Of a DNA stretch of 5,411 bases, positions 1 through 5,361 are shown one piece after another. Numbering within the stretch: the first letter of the stretch is position 1; each line of letters begins with the position of its first letter. The position numbers were made by a program, and so were the translations under genes. Source of the DNA: Bacillota bacterium. GTDB lineage: Bacteria; Bacillota_E; Sulfobacillia; Sulfobacillales; Sulfobacillaceae. Location: NCBI GenBank assembly GCA_021802225.1, contig JAKAAS010000170.1, positions 1 to 5,411 on the forward strand, written 5' to 3'. The notes under the pieces were generated by a model. The model searched no databases, was not told where the DNA came from, and saw only the letters and a list, made by a program, of their open reading frames with translations.

Positions 1-1
1 T

Positions 2-574
2 GGCTTCGAGGTCAGCATCACCTTGTATCCCTTCATCCGCAATGAGGACCGGCGGCTCGGGGAACTCTATGCCTATGGTGGCCTCGCATCCATGATCGGC
101 ATCCTCACCGTGATGTACGAGGTATCCATAGCCACATTCGGCCCCGCTTATATCCCCCTGATGCGCTGGCCCATGGTCACACTGATGCGTCTGGTAGAAA
201 TCTCCGGGTTCTTTATCGACAAGTGGGGCAGCCTTGTCATCGTATTGTGGACGGTGGCGGTATTGGGTTTCATGGCCGTGCGCCTGTGGTGCACGGCCCA
301 CGACCTCGCCGCCCTATTCTTCATCCGCTCCGTTGGGTCGTACCGCTACCTGCTGCTGCCCGTCACAGTGGTGGTGTGGATTGTCGCCATTCTGGTGCCC
401 AATGCCGCCATCAGCGACTACATAACGCAACAGTACCTCGTGCCCATCGGGCTGGTGTATCTGGGCACCATTCCCCTACTGACCATCACGGTGGGACTTC
501 TCCGCAAGAAGACCGTCCGCGAGCTCCGCGTCCGCACGGAGGCGCAGGCTACTCCGGGCTCGCCTCCAGAATAG
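2..574 (+). CDS. Spore germination protein, GerAB family (C-terminal half, 5' end outside window)
   Basis: Only the last 190 codons are visible; the frame is already open at base 2, so the TTG at 23 is not a credible start. GerAB-family proteins are integral inner-membrane subunits of the nutrient germinant receptor, related to amino-acid permeases, and work with GerAA and GerAC partners in the spore inner membrane. What is seen: a Gly-Phe-Glu segment followed by Leu-Tyr-Pro-Phe, typical of the mid-part of the family, then four strongly hydrophobic segments (visible residues about 28-52, 66-92, 112-134 and 143-167), and a short basic tail ending in Arg/Lys-rich then Gly-Ser-Pro-Pro-Glu residues. 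Full-length members are about 360 residues, so roughly half is present. No gerAC-like gene follows; the next gene is convergent. Its stop codon lies 26 bp inside the 3' end of the kinase gene. Family call is from recognition of the sequence pattern; another permease of the same superfamily is less likely. Confidence 0.82.
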   Translation, partial: GFEVSITLYPFIRNEDRRLGELYAYGGLASMIGILTVMYEVSIATFGPAYIPLMRWPMVTLMRLVEISGFFIDKWGSLVIVLWTVAVLGFMAVRLWCTAHDLAALFFIRSVGSYRYLLLPVTVVVWIVAILVPNAAISDYITQQYLVPIGLVYLGTIPLLTITVGLLRKKTVRELRVRTEAQATPGSPPE

Positions 575-1847
575 GCCCGTCAGGATAGGGGAGGGTTATC
601 GCAATTTCCGTGCCGTCCCCCTTCTGCGACGTGACTTGAACCACCCCGCCATGGACCTCCGCGAGCTGCTTAATGATCAGAAGCCCCAACCCGTGACCCT
701 GCGCTTTGGTCGTGCGCCGCTTGACAAACAGGGTCTCCATCACTTCAGCGGGCATTCCCGGGCCGTTGTCAGCAATGGTCACGCGCTGGCCGCCGGCACT
801 GCGGCTGACCGCCACGGTAATTACCCCCGGAGCAATGAAGGCTTCCGCCGCGTTTTTCAAGGCATTGATCAAAATTTGTTCAAACCGGTCGGGATCGGCA
901 AAAATTCTGTCCTGAGAGCTCATCAGAGGTTTTACTTGCACATCGTGCCCGTATTCCCCGCCGGACTGCACCACCGACCACGCCTTCTCAACCAAAGTGA
1001 TCAGGGGACACCACTGCTTGCGAATTTCTGTGCTCCGGGACAGGGACATGAAATCCGCAGTCAGGCGGGACAGCCTGTCAATTTCCGCCATCGCCCGGTC
1101 CAGGTGGGCGCGGGCCGGTCCCGGCGCCAACTGCATCTGTGCCAGCTCAATGTACCCGCTCAGAGCGGACAGAGGGTTTCTCACCTCATGCATCACCGCC
1201 GACGCAAACTGCGCAGAAATCCGGTCACTCTCAATAATGGGGGCAGGGATCGCTTCAACCATCACCCACGGGTAGTGGGCATGGATCCGGATCTCAAACC
1301 CTTCCCGGGCCAGCGCAAAAAATGTGCGGTGGCCCCGGCGCATGGCCACGTGCCAGCGCGGCAGCCACGACACCTGGTCCCAGCTCTGTCCCGCGGTTCC
1401 CGGACCCAAGAGACTCTCCGCGACGGCATTGACTAGAATGAAGCGGCCGTCTTCTGCCACCGCCAGGCCGGTTTCCAGAAAGTCTCCGGCCAGCCCGGCC
1501 AGATTGTCAGAAGCCCATAGCAAGTAGCCCTCCACGGTCCCCCCAAGGGAGCGCACCGGCTGGCTCTCCACAGTCACTTCGGCCCCTGAGGCCAGCTGGA
1601 CCCGGGGAATCCGGCAGTGTCCATCCCCCCCAAAAACCTGGCGCAAGAGTTCCCGGCGCGTATCCTTGCGCATCTCCACCCAGCCGGCAAAGCGATTTTT
1701 CCACACAATTTCCCGAGTCATGTCCACAAACACCAAGGGCACAGGCAGGTTGTTCAACACCTCCTTGCGCACCAAGAAATCATTCGTCAGCTGAATATGA
1801 GGCAAGATATGGAACGTATGCGGCACGCTGCAGGCATCTCCTGTCAT
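549..1847 (-). CDS. Cytoplasmic PAS-PAS sensor histidine kinase, sporulation-kinase type (orphan)
   Basis: Predicted to autophosphorylate on histidine and pass phosphate to a response regulator; by similarity of architecture to KinA-like kinases the target could be a Spo0F/Spo0A phosphorelay (inference). Domains seen, numbered from the ATG: PAS-like 28-112 and a second PAS-like 120-205, then a HisKA dimerisation domain with H-box His220-Glu-Val-Arg-Asn-Pro-Leu, and a HATPase_c domain with N-box (Asn328, Asn332), G1 Asp360-Asn-Gly-Pro-Gly, F-box near Phe374, G2 Gly384-His-Gly-Leu-Gly and G3 Gly409-Asp-Gly-Thr. All catalytic boxes are intact. There is no membrane segment or signal peptide, so the sensed signal is probably internal. 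No response regulator is adjacent. The ATG at 1847 has no Shine-Dalgarno; an AGGAGAT at 1842-1836 sits 9 nt before an in-frame GTG at 1826, which may be the true start (425 rather than 432 residues). The longer frame is given here. Confidence 0.9.
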   Translation of the reverse strand: MTGDACSVPHTFHILPHIQLTNDFLVRKEVLNNLPVPLVFVDMTREIVWKNRFAGWVEMRKDTRRELLRQVFGGDGHCRIPRVQLASGAEVTVESQPVRSLGGTVEGYLLWASDNLAGLAGDFLETGLAVAEDGRFILVNAVAESLLGPGTAGQSWDQVSWLPRWHVAMRRGHRTFFALAREGFEIRIHAHYPWVMVEAIPAPIIESDRISAQFASAVMHEVRNPLSALSGYIELAQMQLAPGPARAHLDRAMAEIDRLSRLTADFMSLSRSTEIRKQWCPLITLVEKAWSVVQSGGEYGHDVQVKPLMSSQDRIFADPDRFEQILINALKNAAEAFIAPGVITVAVSRSAGGQRVTIADNGPGMPAEVMETLFVKRRTTKAQGHGLGLLIIKQLAEVHGGVVQVTSQKGDGTEIAITLPYPDGPILEASPE

Positions 1848-1886
1848 GAAACATTACACAGCAATCAAACTGATAGTAATGATGTT

Positions 1887-1914
1887 ATACGACAGACCTT
1901 GCCAAAAATCCTGC
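1887..1914 (-). promoter_or_regulatory. Candidate sigma-H promoter of the histidine kinase gene
   Basis: On the minus strand GCAGGATTT (1914-1906) matches the known sigma-H -35 consensus RnAGGAwWW at every specified position. A 12-nt spacer follows, then GTCGTAT (1893-1887), which matches the -10 consensus RnnGAAT at all but one specified base. Transcription would begin near 1880, giving a leader of about 33 nt to the ATG or 54 nt to the GTG. The same stretch contains TATAAC (1889-1884), a five-of-six match to a sigma-A -10, but no decent sigma-A -35 stands 16-18 nt before it. Sigma-H control would fit a sporulation kinase; kinA of Bacillus subtilis is controlled this way. The motif match is seen; its use is inferred. 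Confidence 0.5.
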
Positions 1915-1930
1915 CAGGAACAGCAGAATT

Positions 1931-1961
1931 TTGACGAATAACGCCGTAAGGATGCGATATT
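1931..1961 (+). promoter_or_regulatory. Weak candidate sigma-A promoter for hsp20
   Basis: TTGACG (1931-1936) is a five-of-six -35 match, and GATATT (1956-1961) is a four-of-six -10 match preceded by an extended-10 TGC (1953-1955). The 19-nt spacer is longer than ideal. If used, transcription would start near 1968, leaving a leader of about 160 nt that begins just before the 9-bp inverted repeat at 1983-2022. No CIRCE operator and no sigma-B type promoter was found in the hsp20 upstream region. Confidence 0.25.
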
Positions 1962-1982
1962 CGGCGAAAATGTTTCTTCCCC

Positions 1983-2022
1983 CGTCCGCAATCATATTCT
2001 CTCGCCGCGTATTTTGCGGACG
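1983..2022. repeat. Perfect 9-bp inverted repeat upstream of hsp20
   Basis: CGTCCGCAA (1983-1991) and TTGCGGACG (2014-2022) are exact reverse complements separated by 22 nt. The half-site centres are 31 bp apart, close to three helical turns, which would put both on the same DNA face for a dimeric or looping regulator. In RNA the arms would form a GC-rich stem with a 22-nt loop in the hsp20 leader. The repeat is seen directly; whether it is an operator or an RNA stem cannot be told from sequence. Confidence 0.6.
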
Positions 2023-2034
2023 CCGGAATGTCCA

Positions 2035-2081
2035 GACAAGGAGAAGTCATGCGCCGCGTCAAAGTCAGCGGGAGCCTTGTC
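2035..2081 (+). repeat. 7-bp inverted repeat in hsp20 leader
   Basis: GACAAGG (2035-2041) and CCTTGTC (2075-2081) are exact reverse complements with a 33-nt loop. The left arm includes most of an AAGGAG Shine-Dalgarno-like sequence (2038-2043) that precedes an ATG at 2049. As the second paired element of the leader it lies between the 9-bp repeat and the hairpin over the hsp20 ribosome binding site. With a long loop it is only moderately convincing on its own. Confidence 0.35.
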
Positions 2082-2103
2082 AAGAAAACCCCCACAGTGG
2101 GAC

Positions 2104-2127
2104 ATACTACCTGCGGAGGTGACGTAT
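2104..2127 (+). promoter_or_regulatory. Hairpin sequestering the hsp20 ribosome binding site (candidate RNA thermometer)
   Basis: The hsp20 Shine-Dalgarno GGAGGTGA (2115-2122) lies within a predicted hairpin that ends exactly at the base before the start codon. Pairs: 2104-2107 (AUAC) with 2124-2127 (GUAU); a 2-nt bulge at 2122-2123; a U2108-G2121 wobble; then 2109-2112 (ACCU) with 2117-2120 (AGGU); loop GCGG (2113-2116). This gives nine pairs, with a bulge and a wobble that would make it only marginally stable. Such imperfect hairpins over the ribosome binding site are the design of known heat-shock RNA thermometers (ROSE elements, and the single-hairpin thermometer of cyanobacterial hsp17). 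Thermometer function is inferred. Confidence 0.5.
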
Positions 2128-2529
2128 ATGCTTATGCGCTGGGACCCGGCGGATGTCGATCATTTCCGGGACAACATGTCCCGGGTGTGGAGCCAGGTGC
2201 GCGACGACTGGAATTTGGACAACACCAGACCCCGCACCCACCTGCATCAGATTGAAAATGGCTTCATGGCCGAATTCGAATTGCCCGGGGTAAATCCCGA
2301 CCAGGTCAATATCGAGGTGGACGATCAGTCCATCAGTGTGAAAGGGGCCTTTCCCGCTTCACCCTTAGAGCAGGATAAGCGTGAGGGAGAAGAGTTCCAT
2401 GCTGTCGTCGGATTCCCCACTGAGGTGGACCCGGAAACAGCCGAAGCCGACTATCACTTTGGGTTGTTGCGAATTACGGTATTCAAAGCCACAGGGCGTC
2501 GCAAGAGAATCAGCATCAGCGCGCACTGA
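2128..2529 (+). CDS. Small heat-shock protein, Hsp20/alpha-crystallin family
   Basis: An ATP-independent cytoplasmic chaperone that binds unfolding proteins and holds them for refolding by DnaK/ClpB-type systems. The 133-residue length is normal for bacterial Hsp20. The N-terminal arm (1-35) is rich in Trp, Asp and Arg. The alpha-crystallin domain spans about 38-122, with Glu-Leu-Pro-Gly-Val at 51-55, the segment Ala-Asp-Tyr-His-Phe-Gly-Leu-Leu at 107-114 equivalent to the family's A-x-x-x-n-G-v-L signature, and a C-terminal Ile-Ser-Ile (128-130) serving as the I-x-I oligomerisation motif, only three residues from the end. The start at 2128 is chosen because GGAGGTGA lies just upstream and the frame becomes Hsp20-like from here; a TTG at 2014 in the same frame would add 38 unrelated residues. 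A second in-frame ATG is at 2134. Transcription ends at the terminator 9 nt after the stop. Confidence 0.93.
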   Translation: MLMRWDPADVDHFRDNMSRVWSQVRDDWNLDNTRPRTHLHQIENGFMAEFELPGVNPDQVNIEVDDQSISVKGAFPASPLEQDKREGEEFHAVVGFPTEVDPETAEADYHFGLLRITVFKATGRRKRISISAH

Positions 2530-2537
2530 GCACCAGG

Positions 2538-2565
2538 TTAAAAGCCCCCAAATGGGGGCTTTTAA
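2538..2565. terminator. Bidirectional rho-independent terminator between hsp20 and the leuS unit
   Basis: TTAAAAGCCCCC (2538-2549) pairs perfectly with GGGGGCTTTTAA (2554-2565) around an AAAT loop, with A-rich and T-rich flanks in both directions. The GC core (GCCCCC/GGGGGC) followed by TTTTAA serves the plus strand for hsp20, and the mirror image serves the minus strand for the small membrane protein gene. On the minus strand the stem begins immediately after the TGA stop (2568-2566), with no spacer at all. Confidence 0.93.
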
Positions 2566-2829
2566 TCAATCTTCCGGCGGCCTTCTTTTCCGGCCGGAGA
2601 ACACTCCAGACACCACGCCAATCAGCGCACCGCCAATAGCGGGCTGCCACACCTGCAAAGGCGCGCCCACCCATAAAATGGTGGACAGTTCGGCCACTAA
2701 GGCCCCTAAAGCCGCCACCACCATCACCCAAGCCATGGCAATGGGACCGGCCGGTCTCCGCGAGCGCCCCAGCACCGCCCCGACCACGGCTGAGCTGGCG
2801 GCAATAATCAGAGCCAAGAGCGTTCTCAA
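2566..2829 (-). CDS. Small membrane protein of unknown function, coupled to leuS
   Basis: An 87-residue hydrophobic protein that I do not recognise. It shows two or three likely membrane segments (about 3-21, 29-55 and 62-78), small-residue-rich with several Gly/Ala pairs, a basic loop Gly-Arg-Ser-Arg-Arg at 21-25, and a basic tail Arg-Lys-Arg-Arg-Pro-Pro-Glu-Asp, suggesting the C-terminus is cytoplasmic. No catalytic motif is visible. The start is a TTG (2829-2827) that overlaps the leuS stop in the sequence TTGA, a classic arrangement for translational coupling; there is only a poor GTGGTGG-type Shine-Dalgarno. It would be co-transcribed with leuS and hence share T-box control. The terminator starts directly after its stop. 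The Gly-rich helices resemble small stress-associated or holin-like membrane proteins in general character, but no family is claimed. Confidence 0.7.
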   Translation of the reverse strand: MRTLLALIIAASSAVVGAVLGRSRRPAGPIAMAWVMVVAALGALVAELSTILWVGAPLQVWQPAIGGALIGVVSGVFSGRKRRPPED

Positions 2830-5312
2830 CGCACCACCACATTCACCAGTCTTCCCGGAATAGCCACCACTTTTACGATGGTCTTGCCGGCCACCAGTTC
2901 CTGAATCTTCTCATCCTCCAGCGCCAGCCTCGATAGCGCCTCGGAGTCAGCGGCTGTCGCCACCGTCATTCGGCTGCGCACTTTGCCGTTCACCTGCAGG
3001 GCGACTATCACCTCATCATCTCGGAGCCAGCGCTCTTCATATGTGGGCCACGGTTCCAAGTGCACGCTGCTGGCGTGGCCCATCTGTGCCCACAGTTCTT
3101 CAGAGAGATGAGGGGCAAACGGGGCAAGGAGCAGCACCAGAGTCTGGAGAGCCTCCGCCTGCTCAGACCCCGGCAGACCGCCGACATCCTGGTACAGGAC
3201 ATTGGTCATCTCCATCAAGGTGCTGACGGCGGTGTTGAATGCGCGCCGGTCGCGGACATCTTCAGTAATTTTTTTGGTAGCCCGGTGCACCGCCTTGTTC
3301 ACCCGTTCCCGGGCAGCCTGTTCGGCGTTCCTGTCCCCTGTCTGCTGCTGAACCCTGGGACGCACCACCAGGCGGTACACCCGCTGCAAGAAGCGGTAAG
3401 CGCCTTCGACACCCTGCTGCGACCACTCAAAGTCCTTGTCAGGCGGCGCGGCAAACAGCATAAACACGCGGGTGGCATCAGTGCCCCACTCCTGCATGAT
3501 GTGTTCCGGACTCAGTGTGTTGCCCTTGGATTTCGACATTTTCGCCCCGCCATAGACGACCATCCCCTGCGCCAAAAGCCGCGAAAACGGCTCTTCCACC
3601 GGCACCAACCCCGCATCGTACAGCACTTTCGTAAAGAACCGCGAGTACAGCAGGTGGAGCACGGCATGTTCCTTGCCCCCCACGTACTCATCCACAGGCA
3701 TCCAGTAGGCAGCATCTTCGGGACGGAAGGGCTCCTCGGCGCCGGGCGACGTAAAGCGGTAATAGTACCAGGAGGAGTCGACAAACGTGTCCATGGTGTC
3801 GGTTTCCCTGCGCGCTGGCTGGTGGCATACCGGGCAGACCGTGTCTACCCAGTCGTCCGCCCCGGCCAGCGGCGACGCTCCTTTGCCGGTAAACTCCACA
3901 TTCTCGGGAAGGAGCACCGGCAAGTCCTCGCGGGGCACGGGCACGGCCCCGCACGTCTTGCAGTGGATAATGGGAATAGGCGCTCCCCAGTAGCGCTGGC
4001 GCGAAATCAGCCAGTCGCGCATCCGGTAGCTGACGCGCTGGCCGCCTTTTCCCCGCGCACTGAGCGCCATGGCTATCTGCTCTTTCGCCTCGTTGCTGTC
4101 GCGGCCGGTAAACTCCCCTGACCCAATCAGCAGGCCCGGCCCCGTATAGGCTTCCCCGCTTTCAGACGTTCCGGCCGCGTCGGGCCCAACCACCACCGTC
4201 TTGATGGGCAAGCCATAGGCATTGGCGAACACAAAATCCCTCTGATCGTGCGCAGGCACTCCCATAACCGCCCCAGTGCCGTAGTCACCCAGCACATAGT
4301 TGGCAATCCAGATGGGAACTTTTTCGCCGGTCAGCGGGTGCGCCGCATAAGCGCCCGTGAAAATACCCCGTTTTTCGGTGTTTTCCGCAGTGCGTTCGAT
4401 ATCGCTGTGGATGCGTTCTTCCGCAATGAAGGCCCGCACCGCGTCCTGTCCGGCATAGTCCCCAATGAGCTCTTCCACCAGGGGGTGTTCGGGCGCGATC
4501 ACGATATACGTCGCTCCAAACAGCGTGTCGGGGCGGGTGGTAAACACCGCAATGGTCCGGGACGACCCCAGCACATCAAACACCACCTCGGCTCCGACAC
4601 TCTTGCCTATCCAGTTGAACTGCTGCGTTTTAATTTCTGGCGGCCAGTCAAGAGCCTGCAAATCGGAGAGCAGCCGTTCCGCATAATCTGTGATCCGGAA
4701 GTACCACTGGGTCAGGTCCCTCTTTATCACCACGGAATCGCAGCGCCAGCATAACCCGTCCTCCACCTGCTCGTTGGCGAGCACGGTTTCGCAAGTCGGG
4801 CACCAGTTGACCGCCCCGGCCTTCTGGTAGGCGAGATTGCGCTCGAAAAACAGCAGAAAGAGCTCTTGCGTAAACCGGTAATAGTCCGGCTCGGAGGTGG
4901 TGACCTCACGCGACCAGTCGAAAGAGAGGCCCATCTGTTGCATTTGCTTTTTCATGTACGCAATATTAGCCAGGGTGGACACCCTCGGGGGCACCCCGTT
5001 TTTAATCGCGGCATTTTCCGCCGGCATCCCAAACGCGTCCCAGCCCATGGGGTGAAGCACGTTGTAGCCCGCCATCCTCCGGAAGCGGGCAATCACGTCG
5101 CCCAGCGTGTAGACCCGCACATGACCCATATGCAGATGTCCGGAAGGGTACGGAAATTGCTCCAGACAATAAAATTTAGGCCGTACGGAAACTTTCGTTT
5201 CGTACAGATGCGCCTGTTCCCAGACTTTCTGCCACTTGCCCTCCACCAGCCGCACACTGTACCGGTCCGGATTGGATACCGTCTCGGGACGGCCTTCATG
5301 GGTCTTCATCAT
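2826..5312 (-). CDS. leuS: Leucyl-tRNA synthetase
   Basis: A class Ia aminoacyl-tRNA synthetase charging tRNA-Leu with leucine in the cytoplasm. The 828 residues are in the normal bacterial range (about 800-860). Motifs in order: His61-Met-Gly-His (the HIGH signature) in the Rossmann fold; a zinc-type pair Cys171/Cys174 and Cys188/Cys191; the CP1 editing domain with the threonine-rich Thr258-Thr-Arg-Pro-Asp-Thr and the Gly-Val-Pro-Ala-His-Asp-Gln-Arg-Asp segment at 351-359 that holds the conserved editing aspartate; a second Cys set at 451/454 and 493/496; Lys591-Met-Ser-Lys-Ser; and a helical anticodon-binding domain with the C-terminal module from about 640. All core residues look intact, so editing and charging should both work. 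The start ATG (5312-5310) is preceded by GGAGGAG (5326-5320) with 7-nt spacing; a second ATG follows at once. Regulation is by the upstream T-box. Confidence 0.98.
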   Translation of the reverse strand: MMKTHEGRPETVSNPDRYSVRLVEGKWQKVWEQAHLYETKVSVRPKFYCLEQFPYPSGHLHMGHVRVYTLGDVIARFRRMAGYNVLHPMGWDAFGMPAENAAIKNGVPPRVSTLANIAYMKKQMQQMGLSFDWSREVTTSEPDYYRFTQELFLLFFERNLAYQKAGAVNWCPTCETVLANEQVEDGLCWRCDSVVIKRDLTQWYFRITDYAERLLSDLQALDWPPEIKTQQFNWIGKSVGAEVVFDVLGSSRTIAVFTTRPDTLFGATYIVIAPEHPLVEELIGDYAGQDAVRAFIAEERIHSDIERTAENTEKRGIFTGAYAAHPLTGEKVPIWIANYVLGDYGTGAVMGVPAHDQRDFVFANAYGLPIKTVVVGPDAAGTSESGEAYTGPGLLIGSGEFTGRDSNEAKEQIAMALSARGKGGQRVSYRMRDWLISRQRYWGAPIPIIHCKTCGAVPVPREDLPVLLPENVEFTGKGASPLAGADDWVDTVCPVCHQPARRETDTMDTFVDSSWYYYRFTSPGAEEPFRPEDAAYWMPVDEYVGGKEHAVLHLLYSRFFTKVLYDAGLVPVEEPFSRLLAQGMVVYGGAKMSKSKGNTLSPEHIMQEWGTDATRVFMLFAAPPDKDFEWSQQGVEGAYRFLQRVYRLVVRPRVQQQTGDRNAEQAARERVNKAVHRATKKITEDVRDRRAFNTAVSTLMEMTNVLYQDVGGLPGSEQAEALQTLVLLLAPFAPHLSEELWAQMGHASSVHLEPWPTYEERWLRDDEVIVALQVNGKVRSRMTVATAADSEALSRLALEDEKIQELVAGKTIVKVVAIPGRLVNVVVR

Positions 5313-5319
5313 TTCGTGT

Positions 5320-5326
5320 CTCCTCC
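5320..5326 (-). promoter_or_regulatory. leuS ribosome binding site
   Basis: GGAGGAG on the minus strand stands 7 nt before the ATG at 5312, which fixes that start over later Met codons. It lies just downstream of the T-tract of the T-box terminator. Confidence 0.85.
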
Positions 5327-5330
5327 AATT

Positions 5331-5361
5331 AAAAAACGTCCCTCATTACACCTAAGGGACG
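5331..5361 (-). terminator. T-box regulatory terminator upstream of leuS
   Basis: On the minus strand CGTCCCT (5361-5355) pairs perfectly with AGGGACG (5343-5337), followed at once by six T (5336-5331). The stem is mutually exclusive with the antiterminator, because bases 5361-5355 are used by both. It stops transcription when tRNA-Leu is charged. Confidence 0.92.

Noticed and set aside
636..1436. A 266-codon open frame on the plus strand, antisense to the histidine kinase
   Set aside because: The minus frame carries all kinase boxes; the plus frame has no recognisable domain and a composition typical of a shadow frame.
1898..1914. A sigma-54-like pattern on the minus strand (TGGCAGG...TTGGC)
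   Set aside because: The GG and GC elements are one base off the strict spacing, and no enhancer-binding regulator gene is visible; the overlapping sigma-H match is better.
1942..1966. Five-base inverted repeat CGCCG/CGGCG
   Set aside because: Too short with a 15-nt gap in GC-rich DNA to stand apart from chance.
1865..2095. A 76-codon minus-strand frame in the intergenic region upstream of the kinase
   Set aside because: It begins with GTG without a Shine-Dalgarno, shows no domain, and overlaps the sigma-H-like promoter and the inverted repeats.
2081..2110. A sigma-E-like -10 (CATACTAC at 2103-2110) before hsp20
   Set aside because: No matching -35 stands 14-15 nt upstream, and a start there would fall inside the ribosome binding site.
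2014..2127. N-terminal extension of hsp20 from the TTG at 2014
   Set aside because: No Shine-Dalgarno near 2014, the added residues are unlike Hsp20, and a very good Shine-Dalgarno precedes the ATG at 2128.
2516..2842. A 108-codon minus-strand frame overlapping the small membrane protein
   Set aside because: It runs across the terminator and into the 3' end of hsp20, has no ribosome binding site, and lacks the clear membrane-segment pattern of the 87-residue frame.
3060..4121. A 353-codon open frame on the plus strand, antisense to leuS
   Set aside because: It lies wholly inside an intact leuS with every expected motif, has no family resemblance, and is His/Arg/Pro-rich as expected from a frame opposite GC-rich coding DNA.
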